Origin: Candidatus Sulfotelmatobacter sp.
GTDB taxonomy: Bacteria; Acidobacteriota; Terriglobia; Terriglobales; Acidobacteriaceae
Assembly: GCA_036500765.1 (NCBI GenBank)
Contig: DASYBM010000015.1
Coordinates: 186,001-250,000 of the forward strand
Direction of reading: 5' to 3'
DNA: 64,000 bases
In this document: positions 36,627 through 46,356 of the stretch, one piece after another
Position numbering within the stretch: the first letter of the stretch is position 1
Layout of the letters: every line of letters begins with the position of its first letter
Notes under the pieces: generated by a model
Seen by the model: the letters and a program-made list of their open reading frames with translations, nothing else
Databases searched by the model: none
Told to the model about the DNA's origin: nothing
Made by a program: the position numbers and the translations under genes

Positions 36627-37553
36627 TCAGAATACCTTCTCCCGCAATAGCTGGAGGAGATAGGCTCCGTAACTGCTGCTCTTCATTCTGATGCCGTTCT
36701 CTTCCACCTGTGCCGCAGTAATGTAGCCGGAACGATAGGCAATTTCCTCGGGACACGCCACCATCAATCCCTGCCGCTTTTCAATGGCCTGAATGTACAG
36801 CGACGCATCCATCAACGATTCATGCGTGCCCGTATCGAGCCACGCCATGCCCCGACCCATCACCACCACTTCTAGTTGCGCCTCTCGCAAATAATGTTGG
36901 TTGACATCGGTAATTTCAAGCTCGCCGCGGGCGCTGGGTTTCAGCGATTTCGCAATTTCCACGACGCGGTTATCGTAAAAATAAAGTCCGGTGACGGCGT
37001 AGCGCGATTTCGGGTGCTTCGGTTTCTCCTCGATGCTCAGGGCCTGTCCGTTGGCATCAAACTCCACCACGCCGTAGCGTTCCGGATCGTGAACCGGATA
37101 CGCAAAGACCCGCGCTCCCTGAATTTTACCCGCCGCCTCCCGCAAGTCTTTCGCCAGATCGTGTCCATAAAAAATGTTATCCCCCAGAACCAGGGCACAG
37201 GGACTGCCATCCAAGAATTTTTCCCCGAGTAGAAATGCCTGCGCTATCCCCTCAGGCTGGAGTTGCGTCTGATATTGCAGGCGGATTCCGTACTGGTTGC
37301 CATCGCGCAGCAGCGCCTCAAACTGCGGCGCATCCGCGGGAGTGGAAATCACCAAAATGTCGCGGATTCCCGCCAGCATCAGCGTGCACAGCGGATAATA
37401 AATCATGGGCTTGTTGTACACGGGCAGCAGGCTTTTCCCTATGACCTGCGTCACCGGATACAAGCGCGTGCCCGCCCCGCCCGCTAGGATAATGCCTTTG
37501 TAGCGCGTGCTGGCTTTCATAGTACTTTCTGGCATCGTGCGCTCGTTCATCAT
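36627..37553 (-). CDS. rfbA: Glucose-1-phosphate thymidylyltransferase
   Basis: Forms dTDP-glucose from glucose-1-phosphate and dTTP. The nucleotide-binding start [16 protein letters not shown], then [20 protein letters not shown] and [11 protein letters not shown] are diagnostic. The ORF begins directly after the rfbB stop codon; the first conserved residues follow MKASTRYK at residue 12, so the exact start is uncertain. The length is normal for RmlA. Confidence 0.95.
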   Translation of the reverse strand: MMNERTMPESTMKASTRYKGIILAGGAGTRLYPVTQVIGKSLLPVYNKPMIYYPLCTLMLAGIRDILVISTPADAPQFEALLRDGNQYGIRLQYQTQLQPEGIAQAFLLGEKFLDGSPCALVLGDNIFYGHDLAKDLREAAGKIQGARVFAYPVHDPERYGVVEFDANGQALSIEEKPKHPKSRYAVTGLYFYDNRVVEIAKSLKPSARGELEITDVNQHYLREAQLEVVVMGRGMAWLDTGTHESLMDASLYIQAIEKRQGLMVACPEEIAYRSGYITAAQVEENGIRMKSSSYGAYLLQLLREKVF

Positions 37554-38615
37554 TCAAATCGAATAGTGCGTCCCGACCCATTGGCGATAGGCGCCACTGG
37601 TCACATCCCGCACCCACGCCTCGTTCTCAAGATACCAGCGAACGGTCCTGCGAAGGCCATCTTCAAACGTGGCCTTTGGCCGCCATCCCAGTTCGCGCTC
37701 GATCTTGCGCGCGTCCATAGCATAGCGGCGGTCATGTCCGGGACGGTCTCTTACATACGTGATCAATTCGCGGCGGGAGCGCGCCGGCGGTGCCATCTCA
37801 TCGACGAGATCGCAGATCATCTGGACAATTTCAATGTTCGGCTTCTCATTGCACCCGCCGATGTTGTAGGTTTCACCGGGCCGTCCGCCGCGCAGCACGG
37901 TCGCGATGGCCTCGCAGTGGTCCTCCACATAAAGCCAGTCGCGGACGTTCTTGCCGTCGCCGTACACTGGCAGCGGTTTGCAATCGCGCGCGTTGAGAAT
38001 CATGAGTGGAATCAGTTTTTCGGGAAACTGAAATCTTCCGTAATTATTCGAGCAGTTGGTTGTGAGCGCGGGCAGGCCGTAGGTGTGATGATAGGCGCGC
38101 ACCAAGTGATCGGACGCCGCCTTCGACGCAGCATACGGACTGTTGGGAGCGTACGGAGTTTTTTCGCTGAAGGCAGGATCATCCGGTGCGAGGGATCCGT
38201 ACACTTCGTCGGTGGAAACATGCAGGAAGCGAAAAGATTTCTGCTCGGTGTCGGGTAGCGCGCTCCAGTAGGCGCGCGTCTCTTCCAGCAGCGCGAACGT
38301 CCCGTCGACATTGGTGCGGATGAACTCCTCGGGTCCGCGGATTGACCGGTCAACATGGCTTTCCGCGGCGAAATGAATAATGGCACGTGGCTGATGCGCT
38401 TCCAGGAGTTGCCGGACCAAACCGCGCTCGCCAATATCGCCGTGGACGAACGTGTAGCGACGGTCCGACGACATGCTCTCCAGATTACGCAGGTTCCCCG
38501 CGTAGGTCAGCTTGTCCAGATTTACGATCGACGTAGAATCGTCCTGCATCTGCTGCAGGATGAAGTTCGATCCGATGAACCCCGCGCCGCCAGTGACCAG
38601 AATAGTATTTCGCAT
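37554..38615 (-). CDS. rfbB: dTDP-glucose 4,6-dehydratase
   Basis: Second step of dTDP-rhamnose synthesis. An extended SDR fold: [15 protein letters not shown] (NAD site), [12 protein letters not shown], and [15 protein letters not shown] with the catalytic Tyr-x3-Lys. 353 residues from ATG 38615. It starts the rfbB-A-C-D set, 69 bp after a terminator that closes the glycosyltransferase operon, so it may have its own promoter. Confidence 0.96.
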   Translation of the reverse strand: MRNTILVTGGAGFIGSNFILQQMQDDSTSIVNLDKLTYAGNLRNLESMSSDRRYTFVHGDIGERGLVRQLLEAHQPRAIIHFAAESHVDRSIRGPEEFIRTNVDGTFALLEETRAYWSALPDTEQKSFRFLHVSTDEVYGSLAPDDPAFSEKTPYAPNSPYAASKAASDHLVRAYHHTYGLPALTTNCSNNYGRFQFPEKLIPLMILNARDCKPLPVYGDGKNVRDWLYVEDHCEAIATVLRGGRPGETYNIGGCNEKPNIEIVQMICDLVDEMAPPARSRRELITYVRDRPGHDRRYAMDARKIERELGWRPKATFEDGLRRTVRWYLENEAWVRDVTSGAYRQWVGTHYSI

Positions 38616-38677
38616 GCGGACGCGACCGGTCCGAGCGCCTATTTCGCACGCATCGCCGGCCACGCATTCGATTGTAA

Positions 38678-38704
38678 TAAAAAAGGACGGGTTCGCCCCG
38701 TCCT
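38678..38704 (-). terminator. Terminator between the glycosyltransferase operon and rfbBACD
   Basis: On the minus strand AGGACGGG-GCGAA-CCCGTCCT is followed by TTTTTT. It lies 57 bp after the stop of the double glycosyltransferase gene and about 60 bp before rfbB. Confidence 0.85.
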
Positions 38705-38760
38705 CGGCTTGAATGTCGTTACTACTTTCGGGTAGACAACTTTCGCGGTCGGCCCGGCCG

Positions 38761-41271
38761 CTATCCGGCCCGCCGTTTCATATCGTCGCCTTCGCCGTCT
38801 GAAACAGCGCTTGCGTTCGGCTTCTTCGCGGACGCCTGCATTGCCTTCTCCCCCAGCATCGTGAAGTAAACTCTCTCGATCCCCTCGGCGACTTTCTGCC
38901 ACTGATACTCGCGCTCGATGCGCTTCCTTGCCGTTCTTCCCGCGGCTTCCCGCGCGGCAGGGTTCGCGATAAGGAAGCGCAGGCGATCCGCCAGATGTGC
39001 CGCATTCCCCCGCTCGAAGGTAAATCCCGCGCCATCGACTACTTCCCGATTTTCGGGAACATCGCTAGCCAGCACGCACAGGCCCGCCCCCATCGCATCC
39101 AACAGGGCCAAAGACAGGCCCTCCAGATCCGACGGCAACACGAATACCATGGCATTGGTCAGGAGTTCGTCTAGGGTCTCGCCCGAAACCCAATCGAGCA
39201 TGCGAATGCGATCGCTGGCGTGGGTCCGAAGCTCACGGCTATATTCATCGCAATAACTCGCGGCCCCCGCCATCACGAGCTTGACCTCCGGGTCGATCTG
39301 CTTCTCGATCTGCTCGAACGCGTCGACCAGCAGATGGCATCCTTTTTCCGGCGAGAAACGTCCCAGGAATAGAATGTACTTGCCCGGATCGAGTCCCCAC
39401 TCCAAAATCTTCCGCGGCTCACGACGTTCGCGCAGAAGACCACCGTTTGGCACATAAAAAGCCTCTACGCCATGGGCTTCGCGGTAACGCCGCCGCAGAG
39501 CCTGCGATACCACCATGGTCGCATCCGGCAACCGTACCGACGCGCGCTCTCCCAGGCGCAGCACCGCCGACGCCAGCCGCCCCCATTTCTTCCGCTGCCA
39601 ATCCAATCCTTGCACCGTCACAGCCGCCTTCTTCCCCAGCAATCGCGGAAGAAATGAAAACAGCGCCGGCCCCAGCGCGTGATAATGCACCACATCGTAC
39701 TTCTGCGTGAGCGCGTGCGCGCTACTGAGCAGCGTGTGAATGACCGTCTCCCAGTGCTTCGACCGGATAGTGGGCAACCGCACCAGCCGCATGCCTTTGT
39801 GTTCCGCCAGAGCCGGCGTGAAGTAATTGCGGCAGTAGACCGTGACCTCATGCCCCATCTGCACCAGCCGTTGCCCGACCTCCTCGTAATAAGTTTCAAT
39901 GCCACTGTATTTTGAAATCACTCCGCGCCCGCCAATAAACGCCACCCGCACTCGCCGTTCCTGACCTGCGGCAACGTTCTTCATTCGGACAGGCGTCGTC
40001 CGGACAGGCTTCATTCGTATCGGAGATGTCCGGCCGTCCGCGTCCGTCGCGGTCTGCCGAGCCAGCCTCTCATACAAACTCAACAGCTTCTCATAGTGTC
40101 CCTGAGGCGTGTGGCGCTCCCGCACCGTCTCCCAACCGGCACGCCCCATCTTCGCCGCTAAATCCGGCCTAGATCCCAGGGATCCGATGACGCGCGCGAG
40201 TTGATCGACATCGCCCACACGATAAAGAAATCCCGTCTCCCCTTCGTGAACCAGTTCCCGTCTCGATCCCAGATCGGAAGCGACCACCGGCCGCCCTTCG
40301 GCATACGATTCGAGGATGGTCTTCCCCAGAGTCTCGTACGCGTGCGATGGCAGCACGGTAAACCGGGACTGAGCGATGAGCAAATCCCGCTCCGCGCCCC
40401 CAACATGGCCCACAAATTTCACGTTAGTTAACCGCAATGTGGCGGCCAACTCCTGCAACTCTCGCCGCTGCGGTCCGTCGCCTGCGATGACCAAGTTCAT
40501 GTGCGGCACTTTCTGCATCGATCGCAACAGGTCGTCGATGCCCTTCTCCGCCGAAAGCCTGCCAAAGTACAGGAGCGGACTGCCATCCCCCGGTGCCGCC
40601 GGCAACGTGTGAAGCTTCTGAAAATGCGGCAGTACCTCGAACTTGTCGCTGTCCCAGCCATGCTCCAGGAACTTGTCGCGCACAAACTGGCTTGGCGCCA
40701 GGAACAAGTCTACGCAGTGCCGATACGTGCCCACACAACGGTGTACATACGCCTCGGCAGCCAGCAGAATGCGTGCAGCTAAGCCCGGATAGCATTTCGA
40801 CGTCACCACATGCCGAAATGATCCGCCCTTACAGGCCTCGCAAGCCTCCCCCTGCGAAACCAGGTTGTAGCTCGGGCAGAGAATTTTGAAGTCGTTGAGG
40901 TGATACAGCACAGGAATCCGTTGCGCCTTGAGCTCCCACAGAATCGACGGTGAAAGATGGTGATAGATGTTGCGCACGTGCGCCACATCCGGGCGGAAGT
41001 CTGCAATCATCGCCCGCATCCTGCGGCGCGCGTCGGTGGAATAGATCGCATGGCCGGCCCGCTGTGCCTTCTGCCACCATCCGGCCTTCGCTTTGAAATC
41101 GATATGCGGAACGAAGTGCCGATCGTACGGGGTCGGTTCGCCGCGCCCATCGGTCATCGAAAACAGCGCGACTTCATGGCCCTGCGCGCGCATCAGATCC
41201 ATCAATTCGAACAGGTAGGCCTCGGTCCCGCTGAAGCGATAGTTATATTTGTTGCAGTACAAAATTCTCAC
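38761..41271 (-). CDS. Double glycosyltransferase: two GT4 domains in one protein
   Basis: Sugar transfer for polysaccharide assembly. GTG 41271 gives [20 protein letters not shown], the typical GT4 start; the longer ORF to 41439 would overlap the upstream gene deeply. The first GT4 domain (about 1-400) has the nucleotide-sugar region with [20 protein letters not shown]. The second (about 435-830) starts [20 protein letters not shown] and has [21 protein letters not shown] short Arg/Met/Pro linker joins them with no stop codon or start signal. Separate genes are usual, so this looks like a gene fusion adding two sugars in succession. The last residues are low in complexity. Confidence 0.88.
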   Translation of the reverse strand: MRILYCNKYNYRFSGTEAYLFELMDLMRAQGHEVALFSMTDGRGEPTPYDRHFVPHIDFKAKAGWWQKAQRAGHAIYSTDARRRMRAMIADFRPDVAHVRNIYHHLSPSILWELKAQRIPVLYHLNDFKILCPSYNLVSQGEACEACKGGSFRHVVTSKCYPGLAARILLAAEAYVHRCVGTYRHCVDLFLAPSQFVRDKFLEHGWDSDKFEVLPHFQKLHTLPAAPGDGSPLLYFGRLSAEKGIDDLLRSMQKVPHMNLVIAGDGPQRRELQELAATLRLTNVKFVGHVGGAERDLLIAQSRFTVLPSHAYETLGKTILESYAEGRPVVASDLGSRRELVHEGETGFLYRVGDVDQLARVIGSLGSRPDLAAKMGRAGWETVRERHTPQGHYEKLLSLYERLARQTATDADGRTSPIRMKPVRTTPVRMKNVAAGQERRVRVAFIGGRGVISKYSGIETYYEEVGQRLVQMGHEVTVYCRNYFTPALAEHKGMRLVRLPTIRSKHWETVIHTLLSSAHALTQKYDVVHYHALGPALFSFLPRLLGKKAAVTVQGLDWQRKKWGRLASAVLRLGERASVRLPDATMVVSQALRRRYREAHGVEAFYVPNGGLLRERREPRKILEWGLDPGKYILFLGRFSPEKGCHLLVDAFEQIEKQIDPEVKLVMAGAASYCDEYSRELRTHASDRIRMLDWVSGETLDELLTNAMVFVLPSDLEGLSLALLDAMGAGLCVLASDVPENREVVDGAGFTFERGNAAHLADRLRFLIANPAAREAAGRTARKRIEREYQWQKVAEGIERVYFTMLGEKAMQASAKKPNASAVSDGEGDDMKRRAG

Positions 41272-42547
41272 GAGGAACGCTCTCCGTCTGCGGTGCGACC
41301 CGCTGTAGAAACAAGTCTCCGAACGATTCCAGATTCCATTGGCGGTTGAAATTGTGACGTACATACACTCGCGCCGCGTGCCGCACCCAATCCAGTTGCC
41401 GCGCCGCCGAAGGATTCGAATGACGAACCGCATGATCATGCTGAGCTGTCATTGGCGAACGAACCATCAGGGACCGAATGAAGAGCAGTCGCTGGACAAA
41501 AGAACTCAGCGAGCCCGGTTCGTACAGGAATCCTGTCTCGCCCGGAATCACCAGCTCGGGAATTCCCGTGATCGCCGGCGCCAGCACGATCTTTCCGCGT
41601 GCCATCGCCTCCATTAGCACCAGCGGAATCCCTTCGCTTCGGCTGGTCAGCACAACCGCGTCCGCCCGGTCATAAAGCGCGGTCATCGACGAGCGCGCAA
41701 CCTCTCCCAGCAGCGTGACTCGCTCTTGCAACCCATATTTTTGAATCAGCGCTTCGAGCTGTCTGCGCTCCGGTCCCTCTCCCGCAATCAAGCACGTGAA
41801 GTCGGCGTTGAGGTCTCTTAGTTGGGCGCATGCTCGAAGCAGGAACGCATGATCCTTCACTGCGTGCAGTCTTCCCACTGCCAACAGCACCGGCGGCTCA
41901 CTGTCACGCATTGCAAGCGCGAGAGGCTCGCGCACCGAAACTTCCACACCCATACGACTCACAATTACTTTCGCAGGATCAATACCGGCATAGTGCTCCA
42001 GAACGTAATTCCGGTTGTACTCCGACACGGTCAGGCAGAAAGCACAGTTCCGTAGCTTGGCTTCGAGAAACGTTCCATGCAGAAGCAAGTCCGATCCGTG
42101 GAGCGTCATGCTGAATTCCGCGCCCACCAGCCGCGCCGCCACCATTGCAATCCACGATCCGAAATAGCCGTGGTGCACGTGGATGTGATCTACGCCGTGT
42201 TTTTCCAGCCGCACCGCGTAACAGGCTCCCAGCCACGTATGCGCCAGCGCCTTCATCCGCTGGTACGGCCCTTCAGGACCGCGATAGAAAACCCATGCCA
42301 TCAACGATGAAATCCGATTCCACCGCGCCACGCAGAACCATGCCGCTCGCAGCAGAACAATTGCTGGCAACGCCTCCAGTACCACTTCCGGCATACATCC
42401 AATCCCGAATTCCGATTGCGTCTTTGGCTTTCGTACGCTGCCCGCGATTACTCGAACTCCCCGCCTGCGCAATTCCTCGATCTCTTCCACCACGTAGGGC
42501 TCGACCGGCGACGGAAATTGATTGGAAAGATACGCGACCGTCACCAT
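41243..42547 (-). CDS. Glycosyltransferase, GT4 family
   Basis: 434 residues from ATG 42547 (MVTVAYLSNQFPSPVEPYVV). The start overlaps the stop of the ligase gene, and the much longer ORF to 43072 is a shadow of that gene. GT-B features are LLAVGRLHAVKDHAFLLRAC, VVLTSRSEGIPLVLMEAMAR with the Glu-x7-Glu pattern, and ITGIPELVIPGETGFLYEPG. The donor and acceptor are unknown. Its end overlaps the double glycosyltransferase gene by about 29 bp. Confidence 0.9.
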   Translation of the reverse strand: MVTVAYLSNQFPSPVEPYVVEEIEELRRRGVRVIAGSVRKPKTQSEFGIGCMPEVVLEALPAIVLLRAAWFCVARWNRISSLMAWVFYRGPEGPYQRMKALAHTWLGACYAVRLEKHGVDHIHVHHGYFGSWIAMVAARLVGAEFSMTLHGSDLLLHGTFLEAKLRNCAFCLTVSEYNRNYVLEHYAGIDPAKVIVSRMGVEVSVREPLALAMRDSEPPVLLAVGRLHAVKDHAFLLRACAQLRDLNADFTCLIAGEGPERRQLEALIQKYGLQERVTLLGEVARSSMTALYDRADAVVLTSRSEGIPLVLMEAMARGKIVLAPAITGIPELVIPGETGFLYEPGSLSSFVQRLLFIRSLMVRSPMTAQHDHAVRHSNPSAARQLDWVRHAARVYVRHNFNRQWNLESFGDLFLQRVAPQTESVPRENFVLQQI

Positions 42548-43884
42548 GAACGAGCCTCCGACGCCCTGCGCTGCTGCGCCGCCAGCATTCCGGCCAGCGT
42601 GAATAACAGGCCATTCACAAATTGGTAGCTCATCACTACCATGGCCGCGTTTACCCAATACACTGCGAGCACAATCGGCCACACACGATGGAACTCCCGG
42701 TCGAGGAATCCGCTTTCCTCCCCCATTGGAATCGCACCGCGACCCAGCCGCCACATCTCCCACATCAGCCACAAATACAGCGCAAGTCCCACCACTCCAA
42801 ACTCCACCAGCAACTCCAGATAGGTATTGTGGGGATAGAGCACTTTTTCCCGGTATCCGCTGACATGGCGCGGCAGCTCCCCCGGCATCTGGTGAAAGCC
42901 CCAACCCGTCAGCGGACGCTCCAGAAACATCTGCCATCCGCCCGCATACACTGCCTCGCGATAATCCACGGGGCCTTGTTCCGTCAGCCGGTCGCTCAGC
43001 GCGTCTGCCATCTCCCGCGAGCTCAAAACCATGGCGATCGCCACTCCCGCAACCAACAACACGCCCAGGCACACGCGGCGTAAGGTGCGATTACTCGTTC
43101 GCGTCCTCAAGAACTTCCTCGACAGGAAGATCACAGCGACCACGGTTCCCGCGAACGACAGCCAGATCGCCCGCGTCATCGTGGCCAGAATTGCAACCGG
43201 CACCGACGCCAGAAGCACCACAATCTTGATCCCCCGTGCGCTTCCCCGTTGGTATGCATGCAGGGCGAGCAGGCCGAGAACGTTCAAAGACACTCCATTC
43301 GCGACGGCCTGCAATAGCGGCCCCCGCGCCCGATCGGCATGAAACCCAAGGCTTTCGTCGAGAATGAACCGCGGAAAGATCAGCGCGTGCGCACCCGATA
43401 GAAACGCGATTGCCGTAAAAGTTAGATACGCGAGCACGATCAGCGCATACACTTCGAACTGCCGGATCCGTCGCTCGTTCGTGAAAACCAGTGCCGCCAG
43501 ATGAAACAGCGCAAAGGGAACGATGAGCTTCGACGCGAACAAGCTCCAGGTCTCATGATCGAAGGGTTGCGCCAACACGCTGGCGAGCGCCAGGAGGATC
43601 AACCCGATCATCGGCCAACTCACGCGTTCCAGCACCAACAGCCGTTCCCGCAGCACGATCGCCCGCGCCCCGACCCCCACGATCAAAAGGCCGAACGCCA
43701 CGCGGTCAATTTGATAAAACGCCACGTCGGGATGCCGCAGCAGCATCGCCGTCAATGCCGTCACGAACAGCAGAGACGGCGCCGCCATCAATGCCTGTAG
43801 CGGACGCAGAGCCACCTGCCCAGCCCAGACCAGGAGATCCGTCCCGGCTTCCAGCCGCCGTGCTGGTAGCGCGGTCGCCGGCAT
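42541..43884 (-). CDS. O-antigen ligase/polymerase family membrane protein
   Basis: 447 residues from ATG 43884, whose A overlaps the upstream TGA. At least ten hydrophobic helices are visible. The Wzy_C signature region (about 320-400) contains the large periplasmic loop with GWQMFLERPLTGWGFHQMPG and YPHNTYLELLVEFGVVGLAL, with the conserved Arg/His positions of O-antigen ligases. In this cluster it probably polymerises or ligates the exopolysaccharide. No separate Wzy is present. Confidence 0.88.
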   Translation of the reverse strand: MPATALPARRLEAGTDLLVWAGQVALRPLQALMAAPSLLFVTALTAMLLRHPDVAFYQIDRVAFGLLIVGVGARAIVLRERLLVLERVSWPMIGLILLALASVLAQPFDHETWSLFASKLIVPFALFHLAALVFTNERRIRQFEVYALIVLAYLTFTAIAFLSGAHALIFPRFILDESLGFHADRARGPLLQAVANGVSLNVLGLLALHAYQRGSARGIKIVVLLASVPVAILATMTRAIWLSFAGTVVAVIFLSRKFLRTRTSNRTLRRVCLGVLLVAGVAIAMVLSSREMADALSDRLTEQGPVDYREAVYAGGWQMFLERPLTGWGFHQMPGELPRHVSGYREKVLYPHNTYLELLVEFGVVGLALYLWLMWEMWRLGRGAIPMGEESGFLDREFHRVWPIVLAVYWVNAAMVVMSYQFVNGLLFTLAGMLAAQQRRASEARSW

Positions 43885-45569
43885 CAGTCTCCGCTCCCGC
43901 ACAGCACCACTCGAACCGTTTTCAGCAAAATTCGCATATCAGACCCCAGACTCCAGGTGTGAATGTATTCCCGATCCAGGTCCATGCCGCGCTGAAACGA
44001 CGGGTCGCGGCGCGCCGTAACCTGCCACAGCCCTGTAATCCCCGGCGTCACATCCAGCCGCGCCAGATGTTCGATCTCATAGCCGGCAACGTCGTCCAGC
44101 GGATGCGGCCGCGGACCCACCAAACTCATCTCTCCTTTCAGAACGTTCCAGAGCTGCGGCAGTTCATCGATGCTGTAATGCCGCAGAAACCGTCCCAGGC
44201 GCGTGATCCGTGGATCGTCGGCGATTTTGAAAAATGGCCCGGAACGCTGATTATTTCGCCGCAAAGGCTCTTTCAACGCGTCCGCATTGCTTACCATGGT
44301 GCGAAATTTGTAGCAGCGAAACCGTTGTCCTTTGCGGCCGGCCCGCGGCGCGCAGTACAGCACCGGTCCGCGCGAATCGAGTTTGATCAACCCCGCAATC
44401 GCTGCCAGCAAGGGTGTGAGCACCACGAATGCCAGCCCCGCTCCGATTACGTCAACCAGCCGTTTCAACACCAGACCGGCCGCCGGCAATTGCTCGTTGT
44501 GCAGGCTAATCAACAGCAAATCTCCGAGCCGCTCCGTGCCTCCGCCGGTCTTGCAGCCGAACAACTCCGGGACTATTTTCAGATCGAGCCGCAACCGGCG
44601 CGATTCGTGCAACACTTGCCGCGTCAGCTCGCGGTTATGTGGCGACGCCAGAATGACCTCGTCGACAAATCCCATGCGCGCGAGCCGCGCCAACTCGCGT
44701 ACCCGCCCGATTACGTCATTGCCTATCGGTCTCTCGTCATCGAGGAAACCGCAGACAGTTCGGCCTTCCTCAGGATGCTGTTCAATATACGAAGCGATTC
44801 GCCGACCTACTCCGCCAGCCCCCACGACCAGCACGTTGCGGGTTTCGGCGCTCGCTGGCAGATGACGCTCCAGCCTTGCTCTTTGTCCCCGCCAAGTCCA
44901 CAACGCGACGAAATGCAGCATTCCAGCGGCGCAGAATAGAGCGCTCGTGCCCCGTGTAGCCCCCTGCAAGCCATAAGTAACGCAGAGCACCGTGGTCGCC
45001 CACAGCACCGACTTCCCTAGAATGCGAACCTCTCCCCGCAAGCCCGTTTCTTCGGCATGCAAACCTTCAGCGTAGGCCACCAGCGTGATCAACACCGCGT
45101 GAAGAAAGGCCAGACCCAGCAGCCAAGCGGGCGCGCCGGCGGCATAATGGAACAGATTCACATGGGGAAAAAGCGCGCGCAGCGGTACCAGCAGAGCCCC
45201 GATCAACAGCCAATTTAGTGCTACCAGCGCGAAATCTGCCGCCGTGGCGCGGATCCATTTCCAGGCCATCTGCCCCTGTAGCGGATGTGGCAACAAATAC
45301 GTCAGTGAGCTCTCCGTTGTGTATGCGGCCGCAGTCTGTGCCACGATCTGGGCCTGGCTTCCCGGCTTGCGACCTGGCGTGCCCGGCCGGACTGACTGCA
45401 CCGGCTTCTTTCCATTTCTGCGAAACTCTGCTTCGCGAAGGCCGGGTTTGCCGAGGCTGGGTCTGCCGAGGTTCGGTCTGCCCAGCCCTGGAGTCTGACC
45501 AGGAATCAGACGCGCCCAGTCAACCGCCGCCGGATCCGGTTGCTCCGAATTAAAAAAAGGAGAGCCCAA
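43884..45569 (-). CDS. Exopolysaccharide initiating sugar transferase (WbaP/WcaJ type)
   Basis: Transfers the first sugar phosphate to undecaprenyl phosphate. An unusual N-terminal stretch with PGLGRPNLGRPSLGKPGL repeats (about 26-45) and a few transmembrane helices precede a Rossmann-like domain (VLVVGAGGVGRRIASYIEQH). The C-terminal catalytic domain is PF02397: the membrane-entry segment LKRLVDVIGAGLAFVVLTPL, then YKFRTMV, SIDELPQLWNVLKGEMSLVG and GITGLWQVTARRD. The length of 561 is slightly long because of the N-terminal repeats. Confidence 0.92.
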   Translation of the reverse strand: MGSPFFNSEQPDPAAVDWARLIPGQTPGLGRPNLGRPSLGKPGLREAEFRRNGKKPVQSVRPGTPGRKPGSQAQIVAQTAAAYTTESSLTYLLPHPLQGQMAWKWIRATAADFALVALNWLLIGALLVPLRALFPHVNLFHYAAGAPAWLLGLAFLHAVLITLVAYAEGLHAEETGLRGEVRILGKSVLWATTVLCVTYGLQGATRGTSALFCAAGMLHFVALWTWRGQRARLERHLPASAETRNVLVVGAGGVGRRIASYIEQHPEEGRTVCGFLDDERPIGNDVIGRVRELARLARMGFVDEVILASPHNRELTRQVLHESRRLRLDLKIVPELFGCKTGGGTERLGDLLLISLHNEQLPAAGLVLKRLVDVIGAGLAFVVLTPLLAAIAGLIKLDSRGPVLYCAPRAGRKGQRFRCYKFRTMVSNADALKEPLRRNNQRSGPFFKIADDPRITRLGRFLRHYSIDELPQLWNVLKGEMSLVGPRPHPLDDVAGYEIEHLARLDVTPGITGLWQVTARRDPSFQRGMDLDREYIHTWSLGSDMRILLKTVRVVLCGSGD

Positions 45570-45624
45570 CTCTACCCACTTTCAATTCGCTATCTTGGAT
45601 CTCAATCGCGAGCAACCGTGATTC

Positions 45625-46356
45625 TTACAGTCTCCGATAAATGCCCTGCGGAATGGGAAAGACCCGGTCGCGAAGAACGGTTCCAAGGATTCGCACGTGT
45701 GCCCCATCCAACGTCTCTTTCATCTTGCGGGCCGTGGCCCGCCGCGTGTGCTGCGCCGACAAGACCAGAATGATTCCGTCCGCGAATTGCGCCATAGCCA
45801 TCGTCCCATTCCATTCCCCGGCGGGCGGCCCTTCGACGATCGAGTATTCAAATGTCGTTCGCGTCTCGCGCAGAGTCTCTTGCGCCAATGCAATCTTTCC
45901 TCGGTCGCCGTCATTTCCTTGGCCGGCTGGCACCAGCCAGAGATTGCTCCGCGCCCGGATCGCGGACTGCCGCTGCGCTTCACTGCCAGCGATGCCGTGT
46001 TCGTCGAAGGTATGATCCTGCATCTCAGCTTGAGCAACGGCGCCAGGGCATACAACGTGCCGATAATCTCCCACGATCGCCACAGTTCCCGCAGTTTCGA
46101 CTGCCAGGGCCTCTCCGACCTGGAGGCAGAGACTCTTTACGTCCGTCTCCGCATCGACCGCGCTAAACACTACCTGGCGCACAATTCTCTCCGCACTTGA
46201 AAAGAAGACCTGCCGCACCAGGCCGTGAATCTGCTCCCGCTCGAAGTGCTCCGGATTCCAGTACCCGGGCTGAAACACACTTCTCACCTCGGGACGCACG
46301 GTCTCCCGCGTGCTTGCCTGCCCCAAGACCTCCGCGCCAATTATTTCGACAGTCAT
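45625..46356 (-). CDS. BY-kinase/ParA-like partner protein with a degenerate P-loop
   Basis: 243 residues from ATG 46356 (MTVEIIGAEVLGQASTRETV), whose ATGA overlaps the end of the chain-length gene. Position and layout match the cytoplasmic tyrosine-kinase partner (CapB/Wzc C-terminal half). However, where VxxAxPGEGKT is expected it reads VVFSAVDAETDVKSLCLQVG, so the Walker A Gly-Lys-Thr is missing. Later conserved features are FEYSIVEGPPAGEW (degenerate Walker-B region) and FADGIILVLSAQHTRRAT. No tyrosine-rich tail is visible. It is probably a non-catalytic regulator or scaffold of polysaccharide export. Confidence 0.75.
   Translation of the reverse strand: MTVEIIGAEVLGQASTRETVRPEVRSVFQPGYWNPEHFEREQIHGLVRQVFFSSAERIVRQVVFSAVDAETDVKSLCLQVGEALAVETAGTVAIVGDYRHVVCPGAVAQAEMQDHTFDEHGIAGSEAQRQSAIRARSNLWLVPAGQGNDGDRGKIALAQETLRETRTTFEYSIVEGPPAGEWNGTMAMAQFADGIILVLSAQHTRRATARKMKETLDGAHVRILGTVLRDRVFPIPQGIYRRL

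Noticed and set aside
42548..43072. N-terminal extension of the GT4 gene
   Set aside because: Overlaps the ligase gene in another frame; the GT4 family start is at 42547 with an overlapping ATG/TGA.
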